From assembly GCA_024516035.1 (NCBI GenBank), contig CM044967.1, positions 9,303,413 to 9,367,412 of the forward strand: a stretch of 64,000 nucleotides of DNA, written 5' to 3'. The notes under the pieces are model-generated. The model was not told the DNA's origin. It saw only the letters and a program-made list of their open reading frames with translations, and did not search any database. The number at the start of each line of letters is the position of its first letter. Position 1 is the stretch's first letter. The stretch is from Bactericera cockerelli (lineage: Eukaryota; Arthropoda; Insecta; Hemiptera; Triozidae). The translations under genes were made by a program, and so were the position numbers. Of the stretch, positions 59,389-64,000 are shown piece after piece.

Positions 59389-61205
59389 TTCCCGGAACGA
59401 TTCGACTTATTTATAGGGCAGGTCTGGCGACTCATGAACTATCATATGATCCCAACTTGCAGTGAGTCAATTTGTTCAAAAGTTATGGCCAAATCTCTGT
59501 TCTTCCCAGGAATCGAGACCCTGGTCCGTTCTGTTGTGGTTTGTGGGCATTTATGACTAGCTAATTTTTAGGGCAAGCCAAGCCATGAGACCAACTTGTC
59601 AAATAGGGTTGATTGATTTAAAAAACCAAAGAGCTATTCAATCGAAAGTAAAGTTGTTTTTCGAAAACTTCATTTTCCCCTTTTTCCCTTCTTTAAATTG
59701 TGAGTAAATTTCCCAATAAGAGTTGACGAGTCGTTATTGTAAAAAAAATGTTTATCCAATCTTGTTTTTTTCGAAAGCTAACACTCTTTGAAGACAATGT
59801 ATGAAAATCATCGATAGTAACGTTTGAAGTAGTGGTAATTGAAGCCTCCAGAAGTCAAAAATATTGGTACAGAGCGATCGTTGTAGGTTTGAATTTCTGC
59901 GGGTTTCAACGCTATAATATTGTGACGAACATTAGGGGTCGAATTATGAAACAGGATTAGTTAATCTAAGTGAACACTATCACTTAACGCAGGCTATACA
60001 TAATATATAATAGTGGCGCTGTGATTGGTTGAAATTCCCACTAGAGGGCGCGTGAAGGGATAGTGTCCACCTAGAGTAACTAATCCTTTTTCATAATTCG
60101 GCCCTATTAGATGTCTGAAGTGTTCTTCGTCCGATAAAGTTAGGATGAAATTTCAACCGAGCTATCGTCGATAGTAACGTTTGGAATAGAATTTCAATGA
60201 TAGGTTTCATTATAAGTGAATTTATTTGATTTGCTTCACGTTAAACCAGGGCTAGAGAACGTGTTGATTTAAAAGTACTGGTGATAAGTATAAAAAAAAT
60301 CTCCCAGCCCAAATTGACATTATTCAGATCTCTATTTTGCCAAAAGAATATTATCTTTAACGTACCAACAATATTTTTCCAAGGAATAGGGATTCGTCAT
60401 TTATCTATCTATGGTAGCAATAAAAAGAGGAGATAATTCTTCAAAAGACTAACCATCCGTATGAAGTGATACATTACCATAAGTGAATTTAGAAGTTGTT
60501 CGTTAGTAAAATTTAGAAGTTGTTCGTTTGTAAATAAAGTTAATAAAACTTTTTATTGTATAGGTAATAATTTTTTTTAGATAGGTGCCTAATAAAATAA
60601 GATAGTTAATAGTAACCTATCTAAAAAATAATTAAAGTTTAAAGAGAAATGTTATGAGCATGAAGTTCACTTTGACAGACTTGTATGTACTGAGTAGAAT
60701 GATAAATAGACAGTTTCCCAAGCTTCTAAATTCTCCCTCAAAGCTCGCGCCAAATTTCAATAGTCCATCTTGTTCTCGAGACAACAAGTATCTTTAATTT
60801 CGTTAATTCTCAAAGCGCTTTAAATCGTGTCAGCTTTTAAAAAACAACCTTTACAACTTTTTACAATGGCTATACTCGTCAACTTTCGTTAGGAACTTTC
60901 CTTATAAGATGGGAAAAATGAACTTTTAGAAAAACACTTCTTTTTCGATTGAATAGGTCTTTGTTTTTCAATCTATTTGAATTCAACTAACACTATTTGA
61001 CAAGTTGGTCTAATAACTTGGCTTGCTTTAAAAATTAGCTAGTCATAAATGCCCACTAACCGCAACAGAACTCGATTCGTGGAAAAAAGAGGCCATAACT
61101 TTTGAACAAAGCAAAATGTCCCACAGCAAGTCGGGTTAATATAATGCTCTTGAGGTGCCGAACCTACCCTTTTAATAAATGAAATCGTTCCTGAAACACC
61201 CTGAA
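59389..61205. mobile_element. Foldback-like DNA element with TIRs of about 380 bp
   Basis: The left arm (59389-59780) and right arm (60830-61205) are inverted matches at about 75-80% by eye. Paired blocks: 'gttcaaaagttatggcc' with 'ggccataacttttgaac', 'gggcatttatgactagctaa' with 'ttagctagtcataaatgccc', 'gaccaacttgtcaaatag' with 'ctatttgacaagttggtc', and 'ctattcaatcgaaa' with 'tttcgattgaatag'. No transposase. A MITE (59935-60104) sits inside. Confidence 0.75.
59935..60104. mobile_element. MITE ('gggtcgaattatgaaacagg' TIR), nested
   Basis: The left 'gaattatgaaacaggattag' pairs with the right 'ctaatcctttttcataattc'. The interior has 'gctgtgattggttgaaattc', as in the copy at 37088. ATTAG occurs on both outer sides. 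About 170 bp. Confidence 0.8.
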
Positions 61206-61394
61206 GCACGTGCGGACACCAATTGCTCTTTTTTCATAAAAATTGGTCTTGCTAAGAAACGGGTATTGTAAATTGATCTGATCTAAGAAAAAATGAAAAT
61301 AACCATTTTCCACAAAATGTTATTGATTACTTTTAGTCAGTTTATTATAGACTGGTTGGAGTTCCACAAGAGAAGCCGCCATTATCACACCGAC

Positions 61395-61660
61395 CTCTTC
61401 TTAGATCTATTGTGACCAGTTGATTCTAATTCTAATGTACGTCCTGATTTGAAGTAGTCAGGACGGGGGTTTTACCCTCCATTCGCTGGGAATCGTAGCA
61501 GCTACCCACATAAACGTCACCCAGCCTGGGTAGAGCCGAAAATGCCAGCCTCACGTGTTTGGATGGAACAGAATTTTTGTCGAAAAGTCTGCCCCAACCG
61601 GGAGTTGAACTCGGGAACTCTGGACTACGGGCAATAGTCACAACCATTACGCCGCGGTTC
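61395..61660 (-). repeat. tRNA-headed SINE, partial tail
   Basis: The minus-strand head 'gcggcgtaatggttgtgact', the B box 'gagttcaactcccgg', and the shared body with 'cccagcctgggtagagccg' (plus strand) are clear. The tail stops near 61395. Confidence 0.8.
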
Positions 61661-61949
61661 TCTCTCTCTCAAAGTCAGTTAGATTGACACAGATTTGATA
61701 CAGACTTTAATGAATCAGTTGATTTATTAAATAGGGTTAGGAAAAATACATGTACGACAATGACTTGTGTATTGTAGGGTAGGGAAAAATGCATGTTGGG
61801 CAATCAATGCCTTTTGTTTGTATTAGGATTTGGAAAAAAATGTAAAGCAGTAAAGCAATGCCTTGTGTGAAGTGTAGGTCAAAGAAAAATACCTGTAGGG
61901 AAATGGCATGATTCTAATATTTATATTCTTATCAAAAACTTCTGTCACG

Positions 61950-62065
61950 GAAACTTGGCATTTCCGACCCAACCCAGGCTGATTGATGTCTAATTTGACA
62001 TCGCACTATCAAACCACCTTGTCAATGTGGGTAGCTGGTGTGATTGCCAGCGAGTGAAGGCAGTC
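61950..62065 (+). repeat. Broken SINE body fragment
   Basis: 'Ggcatttccgacccaaccca' and 'caatgtgggtagctggt' from the shared body are separated by about 40 foreign bases. Confidence 0.6.
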
Positions 62066-62781
62066 GAGGGTTAAAGTGCTTAAATAAGTACTCAGATGAC
62101 CCGTGATACAATCAAATACTGGTTATTTCCCGCCAGTGTTGTTGTGTTGTCCCATTCAAAATCATCCGATACAAAATGTTGCGAACCATTTCGAAATAAA
62201 ATTTTGAACTCAGTCGGATCCCGTCTTTACTTCGCTCATTCTGTGCATACAAAGTTTTAATAAACAAGACCATTCATATTTTGAATTTTATTATAAAATT
62301 TTAACCGAAACAGCACATATTTACATGTTTGGGGCATTTGATTGGTTGAAGCTAAAAAAATATAACAAGGTCATTTCAGAGATCAACAGAAGTATTTGTA
62401 TTTGTGTTGGTCTTCTCTGATTGTAACTCATCTCATTTCAAAAATAAATTTAAATGCAGATTAAAAATTTGGCGCTTTCAATTAATATTCCATTTATCAA
62501 AAGGACGCAGAATGAGAACCAATCAGAAGCTAGAACATCCGTTTGTTTACATTTTGAGATAAACAGTGCATTTTATTATGACTGTTTGCTCTGTTTCGTT
62601 TAAAAATGTTTAACAAAAATTTGATTCAAAAGAATTGGCATATAAATGTTGGTCATTGGTCATCTGTCCATGACGTATGGAGCGACTTGAACATTTAGGT
62701 TTCTTCTCGGTTTGGTTTTACAAAAAAAAATGTTTTTATTAATGTCTCTCATGAATATGTCTGCTTGTTTTCTTCCTCCAG

Positions 62782-63141
62782 AAACGGAACTATCGAGCTA
62801 GCAACGACTACGACACCCCGCCACCCAAATGGGGATAGCTGAGGACTTTGCCCCGAGTTTCACTCAGAAGCCTCAACTCCGACAGGAAGATGAAGGGAAT
62901 CGGCTCATCTTCGAGTGCCAACTGCTGTGCAACCCGAAGCCAGACATCGTGTGGTTTCGCAGCGACACGCAACTTTCCGAAGATTCCCGAACGGTGATGA
63001 AAACGACCCCGGTCGGATCCAACAAGTATCTGGTGGCACTCGAGCTAGATGACGTCATTGAGACGGACGCAGGCCTTTACAAGGTGAAGGCCAAGAACAA
63101 GATGGGAGAAGTGTCCGCCTCCATCAACCTGAATTTTAGTC
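62782..63141 (+). CDS. bt: Ig-domain exon of a projectin/twitchin-like giant muscle protein (partial gene)
   Basis: The exon lies between acceptor 'ttcttcctccag' and donor 'gtaagtatt'. It encodes an I-set immunoglobulin domain: start GIAEDFAPSFTQKPQLRQED, first-strand Cys in 'IFECQLL', the core Trp in 'DIVWFRSD', then the 'LELDDVIETDAGLYKVKAKN' tyrosine-corner motif and 'KMGEVSASINLNF'. Wording is close to N-terminal Ig domains of insect projectin, which links thick filaments to the Z band in muscle, but I recall this and did not search. The second domain Cys position is Val, as can occur in I-set domains. Before the ATG at 62829 the frame reads YRASNDYDTPPPKW and hits a stop; one extra A in the AAA at 62826-62828 would join it to the Ig frame. 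Neighbouring exons are not found in the window. Confidence 0.78.
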
Positions 63142-63909
63142 GTAAGTATTTCCATTTAAATTTACAACCATACATGTACTAATTATTCGATAGTGAAAAA
63201 AAGGACCATAATTTTTGACGTTTTTATTTAACCCTCATAAATTTTTATATGTACCTACTAAGAAAATACCTCCAAAGACAAGTCATATGGGTTTGATGGC
63301 AGAGATTGCCTCAGGCAATAATCACGCCCTTTGTCAATATTATTCTTGTCAATAAAGAGTTATTATTATTATTATATCTGAGCGAATGGTATTCCTTTGA
63401 GCTTTTCTACTGATACGAGTTATACGAACAAGAATTCTTAAATGTATCCGTGTAAAGTTTTGTGAGGGTTGTAAAAAATAATGTCAAAAATTAAAATCGC
63501 CTTTTATCACTGTCAAATAATTGTTACTTACATGTACTATGTGAACACAATGTGAACACTTGTTCAAAGAGTAAATGAAGTGGTGATTGATTGGGAGCAA
63601 TTTATTTTGTGTAATTTGGGGTTGAGTGATCTAATGTCACGTTTTTGGCGATAACTTCGAAACTACGATATCCACTGTTGAATTTTTTAAATATAAACTT
63701 ATAGAGACTTGACGTTTCGCCGTGCTTCGCAACGGGACTATTTTTTATATTTAACTAATGTATGACCGTACCTAATGTTGAGTATGATAAAGTCATTTAT
63801 TCTTCTTATAATTTTCTCAAGTAGTATGATCATTTTAATAGATTTTTATTTCTCTTTTTTCACTATCTGTAACCCTTATCGTCATATTATTATAGTCTGG
63901 TCACATCAA

Positions 63910-64000
63910 GCTAGTCTGGTAATCGAGGTAGTGTAGGGATCCATTGGTTCGAAACCCACCTAGCCCATGAATTTTTCCTCATTAATTTGAGTTTGTGACC
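63910..64000 (+). repeat. Family 3 tRNA SINE, cut by the window edge
   Basis: 'Ccattggttcgaaacccacc' (B box) and 'tttttcctcattaatttgag' match the copy at 50881. Confidence 0.7.

Overview
This window is animal nuclear DNA, most likely from an insect. The evidence is GT-AG introns, AT-rich sequence, a projectin-type Ig exon, a mariner element, and many SINEs, a LINE and MITEs. I could not fix the order; abundant ATT/AAT microsatellites and SINE load would suit a hemipteran, but that is a guess. Only three host genes are recognisable.

Host genes. (1) Glucose-6-phosphate dehydrogenase (Zw/G6pd), + strand, 15343-26658, nine coding exons, with the [25 protein letters not shown] and NHLLQ motifs. 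(2) Mitochondrial succinate-semialdehyde dehydrogenase (Ssadh/ALDH5A1 type), - strand, 37700-29990, ten coding exons, convergent with G6pd across a 3.3 kb gap. (3) One Ig-domain exon of a projectin/twitchin-like giant muscle protein at 62782-63141, + strand, whose gene runs off the right edge.

The rest is mobile or repetitive. Left third (1-14.7 kb): a complete 5S-rRNA-headed SINE nested in an older repeat, tRNA-headed SINEs, a 360-bp MITE, a 2.8-kb imperfect palindrome with 1.1-kb arms carrying decayed coding sequence, and a long-TIR element beside it. Zw region: a 117-bp tandem array runs into the first coding exon, introns hold a SINE, a 56-bp minisatellite and a 906-bp internally deleted mariner with intact TIRs. 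Ssadh region: a 33-bp tandem repeat copies the exon 2 splice donor four times. Right half (38-62 kb): SINEs, a noisy local duplication, LINE fragments, a 5'-truncated jockey-like LINE and two long-TIR elements.

Two points deserve attention. First, SINEs here are modular: tRNA-derived and 5S-derived heads are joined to the same central body and to different tails, and several copies have exact target-site duplications. Second, coding exons between about 25.8 and 31.4 kb, from two unrelated genes, carry about 19 apparent single-base-type frameshifts, almost all losses from short homopolymers, while exons on either side are clean. That is best read as a poorly polished assembly segment, not as pseudogenes.
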